From assembly GCA_026770595.1 (NCBI GenBank), contig MU634331.1:1-13183 (forward strand): a DNA stretch of 13,183 bases, written 5' to 3'. Position 1 is the first letter of the stretch, and each line of letters starts with the position of its first letter. The DNA comes from Ochromonadaceae sp. CCMP2298. Lineage: Eukaryota > Sar > Synurophyceae > Ochromonadales > Ochromonadaceae. This document shows positions 6,537 to 13,183 of this stretch, one piece after another. A program made the position numbers and the translations under genes. The notes beneath the pieces were generated by a model, which saw only the letters and a list, made by a program, of their open reading frames with translations, was not told the DNA's origin and searched no databases.

Positions 6537-7218
6537 ATGGGTATTGATCTGAAGGCTGGCGGCCGCCGCACCGGCCACAACGTGCGCAAGGCACCCGTGA
6601 GCAAGAACGTTTACATCAAGCTGCTGGAGAAGCTCTACAGGTGTGTAGAAGATATCCACCGCGGGCGAAGTGGCTCTGCAAATTGATCGTCTGCTCGCTA
6701 CAAATTAATTAACGATCCGTCTATTTTATTTCCTCTCTCGCAGCTTCCTGTCCAGACGCGCTGACTCCAAGTTCGCCACCGTGATCACGAAGAGACTCAG
6801 AATGTCCGGCATCAACAACGCCCCTCTTTCCATCTCCCGCCTTGCGAGATACATGAAGGCAAAGGAGGGCAAGACCGCTGTGATTGTGGGCACTATCACC
6901 GACGATCCTCGTCTGCTAGAGATTCCCCAGCTCACCGTCTGCGCCCTTAGGTTCACCGAGACCGCGCGCGCTAGAATCGTGAAGGCCGGCGGCGAGTGCA
7001 TCACCTTCGACCAGCTTGCCCTGCGCGCCCCCACCGGCACTGGCACAGTGCTGCTCCGTGGTGCCAAGAACGCCCGTGAGTCTGTCAGGCACTTCGGCCA
7101 CAGCACGAGCGTCACCAACCCCCACACCCACAACGGCGTCAAGCCTTATGTTACTTCCAAGGGCAGGAAGTTCGAGAAGGCCCGTGGTCGCAGAAAGTCT
7201 ACCGGTTTCAAGGTCTAA
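6537..7218 (+). CDS. RPL18: 60S ribosomal protein L18 (eL18)
   Basis: Two exons (6537-6640, 6744-7218) give a 192-residue protein (yeast 186, human 188). It is a structural protein of the cytosolic large ribosomal subunit. Family signatures include the start [18 protein letters not shown], then [20 protein letters not shown] across the splice junction, [73 protein letters not shown] and the end [19 protein letters not shown]. The N-terminal GHNVRK and C-terminal [10 protein letters not shown] stretches are typical rRNA-contacting basic segments. It is divergent from UTP7, another ribosome-production gene, so shared regulation is plausible. Confidence 0.98.
6641..6743 (+). other. RPL18 intron (103 bp)
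   Basis: GTGTGT donor at 6641 and CTCGCAG acceptor ending at 6743, phase 2, splitting the serine codon of LYSFLSRR. TTAATTAAC near 6706-6714 is a possible branch region. Confidence 0.93.
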
Positions 7219-7910
7219 GCGCCTTGTTCCTATAGAGTTTCCGGCTGTTTGCAGGACGTCGGCAGCAGCTCTGCGCATTCTCAATTGCCTGCGCGGGGTT
7301 GTTTGCTTGCTTTTGCATTCCTGGGGGGGGGCTATGCGGTACAATCCTTGCTGCATAGTGGCTTAGCTCCTGCGTGTATGGAGGAGATATTGGATAATTG
7401 TTGTTAAAAGGAGCGGTTGAGAGTCCTCGTTTATTTATGTGGCGGCCTAAGGATGTAGGGTTCCTTTTATCTTATGCCATCGATCGCCGCCTAAGGGAGT
7501 CCGCAGCACACGGACCGTGTATCCACATAGATTTTAGCCCTCGCAAGTTTTGCAATCTACAGCCTTGGAACTGTTTAGTTCCTATGCTCATACACGTTTG
7601 GCTTATTTTCGTATCAGATAACCCATAGTTGGCTAAGCTAGGTTCCATGCGCGATGCGTCTGCCCCTTACCTTATTCGGTTGCCATATAATAGGCGTCAT
7701 TTATGTTATAAAATGTGGTTGTTATGCCAATATTGTTGTTACGGAATATTTATTAGTGATGTAGACTCCACTCGAACGAACCCCTTCCTACGGGATACTT
7801 GAGGAGGAGGGGATAGATCTTCCCCCCACTCTCCGACGCTCGTGCTGCCTTCAGTGGACCGGGTGGGTGGATGCATGCTTCGCGCGCTGGAGTGACAGGA
7901 CAGATTGGGC
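7219..7910. other. Spacer between RPL18 and the GT41 gene
   Basis: No gene seen in 692 bp. It starts with the RPL18 3' region and includes a run of nine G (7323-7331) and two similar motifs, GGCGGCCTAAGG (7441-7452) and CGCCGCCTAAGG (7485-7496). An AT-rich segment (about 7680-7760) contains TTATAAAA near 7706. The last 100 bases before the GT41 start are purine- and pyrimidine-run rich. An in-frame stop at 7893-7895 limits the GT41 start. Confidence 0.5.
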
Positions 7911-10900
7911 ATGGGCTTGGCTGCCTCGCGTGCGAGCCTGCTGCTGTTCCTGGTGCAAGACCCTGCCCATGCGTACACGAGAGAGTACCGGAGAATCCCA
8001 GTGGAGGTGTACGAGGAGGGCGCACACGAAGCGTACATATTCGATCCTATCACCATCTCTCTGGACCTTGCTGCGGAGAGGTTCTGCCTGCAGAGGAGGT
8101 GCTCCTCGGCAGAACTCGTGGCGTCCCTGAACAGCTGGACAGACGGCAACCTGCGCAGCAAGCTCGACAGCAGCTACGGCGCAGAGGGCATTGTGGACGG
8201 TGGTGGTGGCGGCGGTGGTAGCGGAGACGGAGGAGAGGCGGGAGAGGGAGATGACACTGCCTGGTTGGCGCTGACGGACGACACCACTGCGGCTCAGTTC
8301 CGGGAGAGCCGCAAGGAGGCGCAGCTGCTGCGCAAGGGCCTCATCCTCCCGCGCGCCGGCTGTAATCTTACCACCTCGGGGGGGCAGGGGGGGGCGAGGG
8401 TTTGCGCCTTCGCTCGGGAGGCGGGGCGGTTCCGCATCTTCCCGCCCATCGATCTATCTGCGCTGGGCGCGGAGCAGTGGGACTACCTGTTCGACTTCAC
8501 AGAGGCGCTTTTCAACGCAGAGCTTTACTTGCACGCGGGTGCTTGGGCCGACTACCTGCTGGGGCACGTGGTGGCTGTGCAGCAGCAGCAGGAGCGGCAA
8601 CAACAGCAGGAGCAGCAAAAGCAGGAACAGCAGCTGGAGCAGCAGCAGGAGCAGACCAGCGATGGGGTTGGGGCTGCGGGTGAGGCTGGGGCTGAGGCTA
8701 GGGCTGAAGCTGGGGCTGAGGCCGATGCGGGTATGGGGGCGGGTGCAGCGGACAGATCATCGAACAGGGCGGCGGACTTGCTAGCGCGCGTGCAGGCACA
8801 CCGACTAGTAGTACGCGGCAGCCTGCTGCTCTCGGAGGTGGCCAGGGTAGGTGGGGACCTGGGAAGCGCCACCTACCACAGTCTGCGGCTGATGCGCAGC
8901 CAGGTGCAGGCAGACTGTCTCTCTGCCGAGGGGAATATGACGGATATGGGGACTATGGGGAATATGGGAACCCTGGCTGTGTCCCGCCTCCGCATCCTGC
9001 TCAGCATTCCTCCCACACCCCCACCCTACCCTGCAGCGCGGCAGAGCAGGGCGCAGATGGTGGAGGACTTGGCGCTCTTTGCGGCCGATCTTGCGGCCCA
9101 CGGCGTCACGCTCAGTCTGGCGGAGCTGACCGCGGACGTATCCGCCACCCCCTTCAACATGGCACACCAGGGCCTGAACGACCTGCAGATGCAGCGCGCG
9201 CTGGCGGGAGTGCTGGGCACGCTCTGTCCGCAGTTGCTATACACCGCGCCTGTTCTCACCCTCTCCCGTGCACACGTAGGCGAGCCGGTAGTGGTCGAGC
9301 CATCGACAGTCGAGCCATCCGCAGCAGACCCTCAGATCTCCCCACCCCCACACGAGTCTGCGGGAACAATAGAAGCACTAGAATCATTAGAACTACCGGA
9401 AGCAACAGTTCCAGAAGCACCACCAGAAGCAACGGCAGCAACAGCAACACAAGTACTAAAATCAACAACAGCACTAGCAAAAGCAGCAGAATCAGCAGCC
9501 TCTGTGCGTGCAGTGCGGGAGTACCGGGTGGGCTTCGTCTCCCGCAACTTCTTCAACCACTCCATCGGGCGCATCCTAGTCGAGCTGCTCATACACCTTA
9601 GGGGCCACACTGGTACAGGGGCAGGTGCGGGGGCGGGTGTCGGGGCAGGTGCGCAGGCAGGAGCAGGACCGGGGGCAAGTGAGATGGGGACAGGGGCGGA
9701 GACACAGAACTACCGGCTGCGCGTGATGGTGTACCTCGTGGAGCGCACTCCCGTGTACGAGAATGGCACGGCTCAGCCCCGTAGCGATATCATCACACGC
9801 ACCTTCGAGCAGCACTTTGGTCCTGACTTCGTGCGCCTTCCTGACAACCTGGAGTCCATCCGAAGCACCCTGGAGGAGGCGCAATTGGACGTGCTGGTAT
9901 TTGCAGACGTGGGTATGGATTTTTCCACCTACCAACTGGCATTCTCGCGTCTGGCGCGCGTGCAGGCGGCCTGGTGGGGGCACCCCGTGACCACAGCCTT
10001 GACCAGCGTGGACTACTTCCTGAGCCTGGAGGACGAGGTGGAGGGGGGAGAGGAGATGGAGGGTTGGAAGGGAATGGAGGATGGCCTTGGTCTAGGGGAA
10101 GCCTCTACAACTGGCGAGAACCAGGGAACCCAAGGAACTCAGGGGACTCAGGGGACCCTGTCCATGGGGGCGCAGGCGCACTACTCGGAGCAACTGGTGC
10201 GGATGCGCTTCATCAACGTGGTGCCCCTCGCCACCGCTGTGGACCGCACGCAGCCGAGGCAATTACAGACGCAGCCGTCACAGGCACAAGAGCCGGTAGT
10301 GCGTACTGTGCGTCTGGCGGTAAGCTACGTTGCGGAACTGGCGCAGGAGCAGGAGCAGGAGCAGACACCGGAGCAGACGCCGGAGCAGACACCAGAGCAG
10401 ACACCGGAGCAGACACGGGCGCAGCAGTTCCTGGACGTCGCCCTGCCCACTGCTGACTTCGAACCGCAGCTGCTTGGCGACGGGGGGCTCCAGCGGGGCA
10501 GCAAGGTGGTGCTGGTGCTGGGCCGCCTCTTCAAGCTGCACCCGCAGTTCGACGGCATCGCCGCGCAGCTGCTACTGGCCCTGGACGCTCTGGCGGGCTC
10601 TGGGGACTCTGGAGACCACGTTTACCTGGTCTTCGTAGCGGAGGCCGTGGACGCCCTCAATAGCATCGTGCACGATCGCCTGCTGAAGGTGCTCACCCAG
10701 CTTGTGGGTGAGCGGGCAGTGGGCGTGATGCGAAGGCACTTCCGGATGTTGGGCTATCACCACTACCACGCGCTTCTGCGCAGCGCACGCGTGGTGCTGG
10801 ACACGCACCCCTACGGCGGCTGCATCACCTCACACGACGCGATGGCGCACAGCGTGCCGCTGGTCACGCTCCCGTCGCACTACGTCAGAGGCCGCTTCTC

Positions 10901-11111
10901 CCTCGCCCTCTACCGGCAGATGCAGATGATGCACATGGTGGCAAAGAGCGGCCCCGAGTATGTCGCCATCGCCCTGCGACTGCTCACAGACGACGCCTAT
11001 TGGGCCGAACAGGCGGTTGCCCTGCAGTTCAGGTTCGCGCAGCTGGTGCAGCAGAACAACAGAGAGGTGGCGAGGGAGTGGGCGGAGTTCTTCCACACGG
11101 CACTTATGTGA
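7911..11111 (+). CDS. GT41-family (SPINDLY/OGT-like) protein glycosyltransferase with predicted signal peptide and low-complexity insertions
   Basis: Intronless, 1066 residues from the first ATG after an in-frame stop at 7893. GT41 enzymes move GlcNAc (OGT) or fucose (SPY) from a nucleotide sugar to Ser/Thr of proteins. The N-terminus looks like a signal peptide (SRASLLLFLV, then AHA before Tyr). A non-catalytic N-terminal half follows, with no TPR array I can delineate. About 413-440 (TPFNMAHQGLNDLQMQRALA) is the conserved segment preceding the catalytic region in bacterial-type SPINDLY proteins. The catalytic region begins at VGFVSRNFFNHS (540-551), where His550 matches the active-site histidine of OGT. 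GRLFKLHP with Lys875 matches the UDP-binding lysine. LDTHPYGGCITSHDAMAHSV (963-982) and VTLPSHYVRGRFSLALYRQM form the nucleotide-sugar lobe. Simple-sequence tracts interrupt it: Gly (97-103), Gln (224-248), Ala/Glu/Gly (253-280), Gly/Ala inside the catalytic region (566-599), QGT (738-749) and TPEQ (819-834). Donor sugar and target proteins cannot be read from the sequence. Confidence 0.85.
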   Translation: MGLAASRASLLLFLVQDPAHAYTREYRRIPVEVYEEGAHEAYIFDPITISLDLAAERFCLQRRCSSAELVASLNSWTDGNLRSKLDSSYGAEGIVDGGGGGGGSGDGGEAGEGDDTAWLALTDDTTAAQFRESRKEAQLLRKGLILPRAGCNLTTSGGQGGARVCAFAREAGRFRIFPPIDLSALGAEQWDYLFDFTEALFNAELYLHAGAWADYLLGHVVAVQQQQERQQQQEQQKQEQQLEQQQEQTSDGVGAAGEAGAEARAEAGAEADAGMGAGAADRSSNRAADLLARVQAHRLVVRGSLLLSEVARVGGDLGSATYHSLRLMRSQVQADCLSAEGNMTDMGTMGNMGTLAVSRLRILLSIPPTPPPYPAARQSRAQMVEDLALFAADLAAHGVTLSLAELTADVSATPFNMAHQGLNDLQMQRALAGVLGTLCPQLLYTAPVLTLSRAHVGEPVVVEPSTVEPSAADPQISPPPHESAGTIEALESLELPEATVPEAPPEATAATATQVLKSTTALAKAAESAASVRAVREYRVGFVSRNFFNHSIGRILVELLIHLRGHTGTGAGAGAGVGAGAQAGAGPGASEMGTGAETQNYRLRVMVYLVERTPVYENGTAQPRSDIITRTFEQHFGPDFVRLPDNLESIRSTLEEAQLDVLVFADVGMDFSTYQLAFSRLARVQAAWWGHPVTTALTSVDYFLSLEDEVEGGEEMEGWKGMEDGLGLGEASTTGENQGTQGTQGTQGTLSMGAQAHYSEQLVRMRFINVVPLATAVDRTQPRQLQTQPSQAQEPVVRTVRLAVSYVAELAQEQEQEQTPEQTPEQTPEQTPEQTRAQQFLDVALPTADFEPQLLGDGGLQRGSKVVLVLGRLFKLHPQFDGIAAQLLLALDALAGSGDSGDHVYLVFVAEAVDALNSIVHDRLLKVLTQLVGERAVGVMRRHFRMLGYHHYHALLRSARVVLDTHPYGGCITSHDAMAHSVPLVTLPSHYVRGRFSLALYRQMQMMHMVAKSGPEYVAIALRLLTDDAYWAEQAVALQFRFAQLVQQNNREVAREWAEFFHTALM
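8580..8750 (+). repeat. Coding simple-sequence tracts: polyglutamine then (GGGGCT/GAGGCT)n
   Basis: CAG/GAG-rich DNA at 8580-8654 encodes a 25-residue glutamine-rich run. It is followed at 8667-8750 by hexanucleotide-like GGGGCT/GAGGCT units encoding Ala-Glu-Ala-Gly. Both stay in frame with the GT41 protein and look like expanded microsatellites. Confidence 0.8.
9606..9707 (+). repeat. Gly/Ala-encoding GGGGCA-type tract within the GT41 catalytic region
   Basis: G-rich hexamer-like units (GGGGCA, GGTGCG) encode about 34 Gly/Ala-rich residues (566-599). They are inserted between the first catalytic strand-helix unit (VGFVSRNFFNHS...HLRG) and the next strand (YRLRVMVYLV). The insertion point looks like a surface loop. 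Confidence 0.75.
10122..10157 (+). repeat. 9-bp coding tandem repeat (QGT x4)
   Basis: Four units of CAGGGNACN-type sequence encode Gln-Gly-Thr four times (residues 738-749). They lie in an acidic, Gly-rich insertion (about 706-757) of the GT41 catalytic region. Confidence 0.75.
10344..10412 (+). repeat. 12-bp coding tandem repeat (QE)n then TPEQ x4
   Basis: CAGGAG repeats (10344-10364) pass into four near-identical 12-bp ACACCGGAGCAG units encoding Thr-Pro-Glu-Gln. The tract is inserted between the two nucleotide-binding lobes of the GT41 region. Confidence 0.8.
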
Positions 11112-11248
11112 CTTTGAGCTGTGTACAATATGTATCACATTGTAGCGCATTTGTATTTTAATGACCGCGTAATGTTGTTAGAAAGAAAATATAATATTAT
11201 TCATAAGAAAGGCGTTGCCTACCCGGTACACAGTAATACATACCTGCC

Positions 11249-11292
11249 GGATAAGATCTGGATAAGATCTGGATAAGATCTGGATAAGATCT
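11249..11292 (+). repeat. 11-bp tandem repeat GGATAAGATCT, four perfect units
   Basis: Four identical head-to-tail copies (11249-11259, 11260-11270, 11271-11281, 11282-11292). The last runs into AGATCTAGATCT, itself a palindrome (11287-11298). The array lies 159-202 bases before the GFA-like ATG, where repeated factor-binding sites would be plausible. No function is demonstrated. Confidence 0.9.
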
Positions 11293-11327
11293 AGATCTTC
11301 CCGGAAGATATAGATGATCGGGCAAGC

Positions 11328-11363
11328 CAAAAAGATCCTGGCTTTAAAGCCAGGATTTTTTTG
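11328..11363. repeat. 36-bp loop-less palindrome
   Basis: The central 22 bp (11335-11356, ATCCTGGCTTT and its exact complement) are a perfect palindrome with no spacer. A G/T pair (11334/11357) and six further A-T or C-G pairs extend it to 11328-11363. As RNA it resembles an intrinsic terminator (stem then U run). In a eukaryotic nucleus that reading is not expected to apply, so it is better regarded as a cruciform-capable dyad or a mobile-element scar. Confidence 0.85.
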
Positions 11364-11450
11364 CGGTCACAAAAAAAAAACACCAACACACAAGAACACC
11401 CTGAAGAAGAGAGTTCTTCTCCCTCTCGGTCATTCCTACACAGTAGTTCG

Positions 11451-12134
11451 ATGGCCACGCTGAGTTGTGTTTGTGGGGAAACCTCCATCCATCTACCGGG
11501 TAAACCAGTGCTGAGGTATGAGTGTTGTTGCTGCGACTGCCGGAGAGGGCTTGCGGTGTGCCAAGAACGCGGCGGAGCGAAACCGCCCCTTGTCCCCGAC
11601 TTGCTGTACTTCCCGAACAGGCTGCAGGTCATCAGTGGCAAGGACCATTTGCGTTGCTTCACGCTGCTAAAGGGCTACCCTACTCGTCGCGTAGTCGCCG
11701 TCTGTTGCTGGACTGCCCTCTTGGCTGACCATCCTTCGTACGAGTCGGTGCGTTTAGTCACGTACCCCATCCCAGCTGTTATCACCCTCGATGACGAAAG
11801 CGAAGTGTGTCGACCAGTGGATACCCGCATATTTCAAGATGATATGAGTGCTGCGGAATTAGCTGCTCTGGGCCCGGCGCCCAACAATTGCAGCCTGTCT
11901 GGACCGGAACGAAAAGCAAAGGCCGATGCTGCAGCTCGCAGATGGATGGACGAACAAGAACACGAGAAGGATGTGATCTCTGTGCAGACCCTGATCGACT
12001 CCGTGATAGGTAAGGTGGAGGTGGCTGATGCAGGCTATGCTGCGCCTGTTCCTCTGTGGACTCGACAGGCGGCTGCAGCCGCAGCAGCAACATCAGCAGC
12101 AGCAGCAGCAGCAATAGCAGAAGCAACTGTGTAA
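11451..12134 (+). CDS. CENP-V/GFA-like cysteine-rich protein with C-terminal alanine run
   Basis: Single exon, 227 residues from the ATG at 11451; the open frame extends upstream to 11361 without another ATG. The start CVCGE (Cys6, Cys8) followed by ECCCCDCRR (24-32) matches the CxCG ... CxCxxCR zinc-binding pattern of the GFA/CENP-V fold, whose founding member was described as a glutathione-dependent formaldehyde-activating enzyme. The usual His in CHCxxC is Cys26 here. The later CxxCG zinc ligands are not clearly present: the best candidate is VCCWTALL around Cys85-Cys86, so one metal site may be lost. About 95-125 could be the remaining beta strands. After about 130 comes a charged helical tail unlike the compact bacterial members, ending in an alanine-rich stretch (207-221). 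Substrate unknown; fold assignment moderate. Confidence 0.55.
   Translation: MATLSCVCGETSIHLPGKPVLRYECCCCDCRRGLAVCQERGGAKPPLVPDLLYFPNRLQVISGKDHLRCFTLLKGYPTRRVVAVCCWTALLADHPSYESVRLVTYPIPAVITLDDESEVCRPVDTRIFQDDMSAAELAALGPAPNNCSLSGPERKAKADAAARRWMDEQEHEKDVISVQTLIDSVIGKVEVADAGYAAPVPLWTRQAAAAAAATSAAAAAAIAEATV
12067..12127 (+). repeat. GCA/CAG microsatellite encoding polyalanine at the protein end
   Basis: Imperfect GCA/GCC triplets, with CAG visible in another register, encode Ala-rich residues 207-221 and the following Ile-Ala-Glu-Ala just before the stop of the GFA-like gene. The tract is likely length-variable and not part of the core fold. Confidence 0.7.
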
Positions 12135-12356
12135 TATAAGCGCACAGGATACGTAATTGTAAGATATGGTGTAATATAGTTCTTGCTCCCAGACGACCGT
12201 CCACTGCATTTTATGTCTTTGAGTACTGCGTCCTCTATTCTTTGGCACGTTGTAAGAGAAACAAAGGGAGCGGTGCGATTTTTATTCACATTAATTTAAT
12301 TGGGTGGATCTTGTATGAAAGCAATTCAAATTTCAATCCTTAGGAGGGGTGGGTGA
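12135..12356. other. Convergent 3' spacer, GFA-like and light-harvesting genes
   Basis: A 222-bp AT-rich spacer with no gene, where two transcripts converge. On the minus strand AATAAA occurs at 12281-12286, about 70 bases past the light-harvesting stop. TGTAA-containing sequence near 12169-12175 follows the GFA-like gene. Confidence 0.5.
12281..12286 (-). promoter_or_regulatory. Candidate AATAAA polyadenylation signal of the light-harvesting gene
   Basis: Exact hexamer on the minus strand about 70 bases after the stop codon, a spacing similar to the SDR gene's candidate signal. Confidence 0.4.
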
Positions 12357-12983
12357 TTAGTGGGCGTTGAAGGCAACGGGGAAGCCCAGGAGGGAGTTGA
12401 TAATATAGGGGTTGCCATCAAGCTTCTCGTGAACCATGAGGGCAAGGATGCCCATCTGCGCGGCGCGGCCGTTGTTAAGCTCCACGGCGGCCTTGGTGGC
12501 CTGCTTGTCGGCGTTCCAGCCGAGAGAGTCCATCTTGGCCGTGCATGCAGCCTCGACCTCGGGCTTGGCGTACGTGGAGAAAGCCAGGTCAATTGCGCCT
12601 ATGAAGATGATAATCTGGCACACGCCCGACTGGGGAAGAGCGTGATCGCCCATGAGGGCGCCAAAGCCGGTGTCGATGTCAGTGTAAGGGGTGCCGAAGG
12701 CAACCTCCCCGGGCCATCTGATGCCGGCCGAGGTCACCAGGTGGCCGAGGATGGCAAGCATGGAGATGCGGCCGTGCTTGGTCTCGACGTAGCGCAGGCG
12801 GTCGAAGCGCTCCTCATCGGCGTCCTTGAGGAGGCCCAGAGGATCCCAAAAGCCGAGGGGTGCCTGGGCGCCGAGCGCGTCCTGGAAGCCCATGCGCAGG
12901 GCAGAGGTGGTGGCGACCTTGCCCGCGGGGGCGAAGGCGGCGGCGCCGATGAAGGTAGCGAGCAGGGCGATAGTGCGGAACAT
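12357..12983 (-). CDS. FCP: Fucoxanthin-chlorophyll a/c light-harvesting protein (FCP, Lhcf-like)
   Basis: Single exon, 208 residues, the usual size. It binds chlorophyll and carotenoid in the thylakoid membrane and feeds energy to the photosystems. Residues 1-17 are an ER-type signal peptide ending in AAAF-AP (14-19), the motif that directs import into four-membrane red-lineage plastids. A short transit stretch follows, with the mature protein probably starting near 31. ALGAQAPLGFWDPLGLL (36-52) is the N-terminal FCP signature. Helix A has the chlorophyll-ligand pair Glu67 and Arg72 in ETKHGRISMLA. Helix B is about 120-135. Helix C has Glu168, Asn171 and Arg173 in ELNNGRAAQMGILALMVHE. The PYIINSLLG end is also typical. 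Lhcf-like rather than Lhcr- or Lhcx-like by the shape of these motifs; the subfamily is inference. Confidence 0.97.
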   Translation of the reverse strand: MFRTIALLATFIGAAAFAPAGKVATTSALRMGFQDALGAQAPLGFWDPLGLLKDADEERFDRLRYVETKHGRISMLAILGHLVTSAGIRWPGEVAFGTPYTDIDTGFGALMGDHALPQSGVCQIIIFIGAIDLAFSTYAKPEVEAACTAKMDSLGWNADKQATKAAVELNNGRAAQMGILALMVHEKLDGNPYIINSLLGFPVAFNAH

Positions 12984-13183
12984 GGTTTCTCAAATTGACA
13001 GTTAAGAAAGAGTGGCTGAGGTTGCTTGCATTTACTATTGCTGCATTGCGGCCCAAAACGAAGGCACGGTGCAGACTGGCAGAGGAGGATGATTTTCGTT
13101 GGATCCAATTTCAACCTGTCGTTGAGACGTAACGCACAGGCGTAACGTCCCCTATTAGTCCCATTGAGGCCGGAAAGGTGGGA
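12984..13183 (-). promoter_or_regulatory. Upstream region of the light-harvesting gene
   Basis: 200 bp to the window end with no gene. A CGTAACG heptamer occurs twice (13128-13134, 13141-13147), 13 bp apart start to start, about 150 bp upstream of the start codon. It is a candidate element for a light-regulated promoter, but I know of no matching factor. Confidence 0.35.

Larger units (their letters stand above)
11112..11450. other. Spacer between the GT41 and GFA-like genes
   Basis: No gene seen in 339 bp. The left part is AT-rich (3' region of GT41, with ATATAATATTATT near 11189-11201). The right part holds an 11-bp tandem repeat (11249-11292), an ATCTTCC-C-GGAAGAT dyad (11294-11308) and a 36-bp palindrome (11328-11363), then an A-rich leader (11371-11405) before the GFA-like start. 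Confidence 0.6.

Noticed and set aside
7905-7910. Start of the GT41 protein at TTG 7905
   Set aside because: Nuclear genes start at ATG; the first ATG after the in-frame stop is 7911.
8552-11150. Many minus-strand and off-frame open frames across the GT41 gene
   Set aside because: They are created by the G/C-rich repeat tracts and show low-complexity translations; the 1066-residue frame carries all the conserved GT41 blocks.
11328-11363. Rho-independent terminator
   Set aside because: The window is clearly eukaryotic nuclear DNA (introns, eL18, Utp7, FCP), where this termination mechanism is not expected. Reported as a palindrome instead.
11361-11450. Start of the GFA-like protein at TTG 11361
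   Set aside because: Not an ATG, and the extra 30 residues come from a palindrome edge and an A-rich leader. ATG 11451 begins right at the conserved CxCG segment.
12360-12998. 212-codon plus-strand open frame
   Set aside because: Exactly antisense to the light-harvesting gene, whose helix motifs are unmistakable.
1-13183. CRISPR array, insertion sequence, prophage, rRNA or tRNA gene
   Set aside because: No spaced direct repeats of CRISPR type, no transposase or phage protein, and no tRNA T-loop or A/B-box arrangement seen by eye. A covariance-model scan would be needed for small RNAs.

Overview
The window is nuclear DNA of a photosynthetic eukaryote with a secondary, red-lineage plastid, most likely a stramenopile alga and possibly a haptophyte. 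Three things support this. A fucoxanthin-chlorophyll a/c type light-harvesting protein carries a bipartite plastid-targeting leader with an A-A-A-F-A-P motif. Three genes contain short GT-AG spliceosomal introns of 87-182 bp. Several proteins are strictly eukaryotic (ribosomal protein eL18, the SSU-processome protein Utp7, mitochondrial prohibitin). The genome is compact here: eight protein genes in 13 kb, with gaps of about 0.2-0.7 kb. I did not compute composition or search databases; all names come from reading the translations.

Layout, left to right. 1-409: non-coding DNA with a long near-perfect foldback (167-281). 410-1515 (+): three-exon short-chain dehydrogenase, a clear HSD17B10-type protein. 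1889-2933 (+): three-exon prohibitin of PHB1 type. 3251-3928 (-): small secreted LolA-fold-like protein of an uncharacterised family, convergent with prohibitin. 4382-6079 (-): Utp7/WDR46. 6537-7218 (+): two-exon RPL18, divergent from Utp7 across a 457-bp shared upstream region that holds a 13-bp perfect inverted repeat and a GTACGTAC doublet. 7911-11111 (+): an intronless 1066-residue GT41 (SPINDLY/OGT-like) glycosyltransferase with a predicted signal peptide and many low-complexity insertions. 11112-11450: spacer with four copies of an 11-bp tandem repeat and a 36-bp loop-less palindrome. 11451-12134 (+): a CENP-V/GFA-like cysteine-rich protein. 12357-12983 (-): light-harvesting protein, convergent with the previous gene. 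12984-13183: its upstream region.

How the genes relate: mostly they are unrelated housekeeping neighbours, as is usual in compact algal genomes. The one functionally coherent pair is UTP7 and RPL18, one for 18S rRNA maturation and the other a 60S subunit protein, transcribed divergently from one spacer. HSD17B10-like SDR and PHB1 are both associated with mitochondria in other organisms, but they lie in tandem with separate upstream regions. The most unusual gene is the GT41 enzyme. It seems to enter the secretory pathway, shows no clear TPR array, and its catalytic region is interrupted by repeat-encoded tracts. I found no CRISPR array, phage, insertion sequence, rRNA or tRNA gene.
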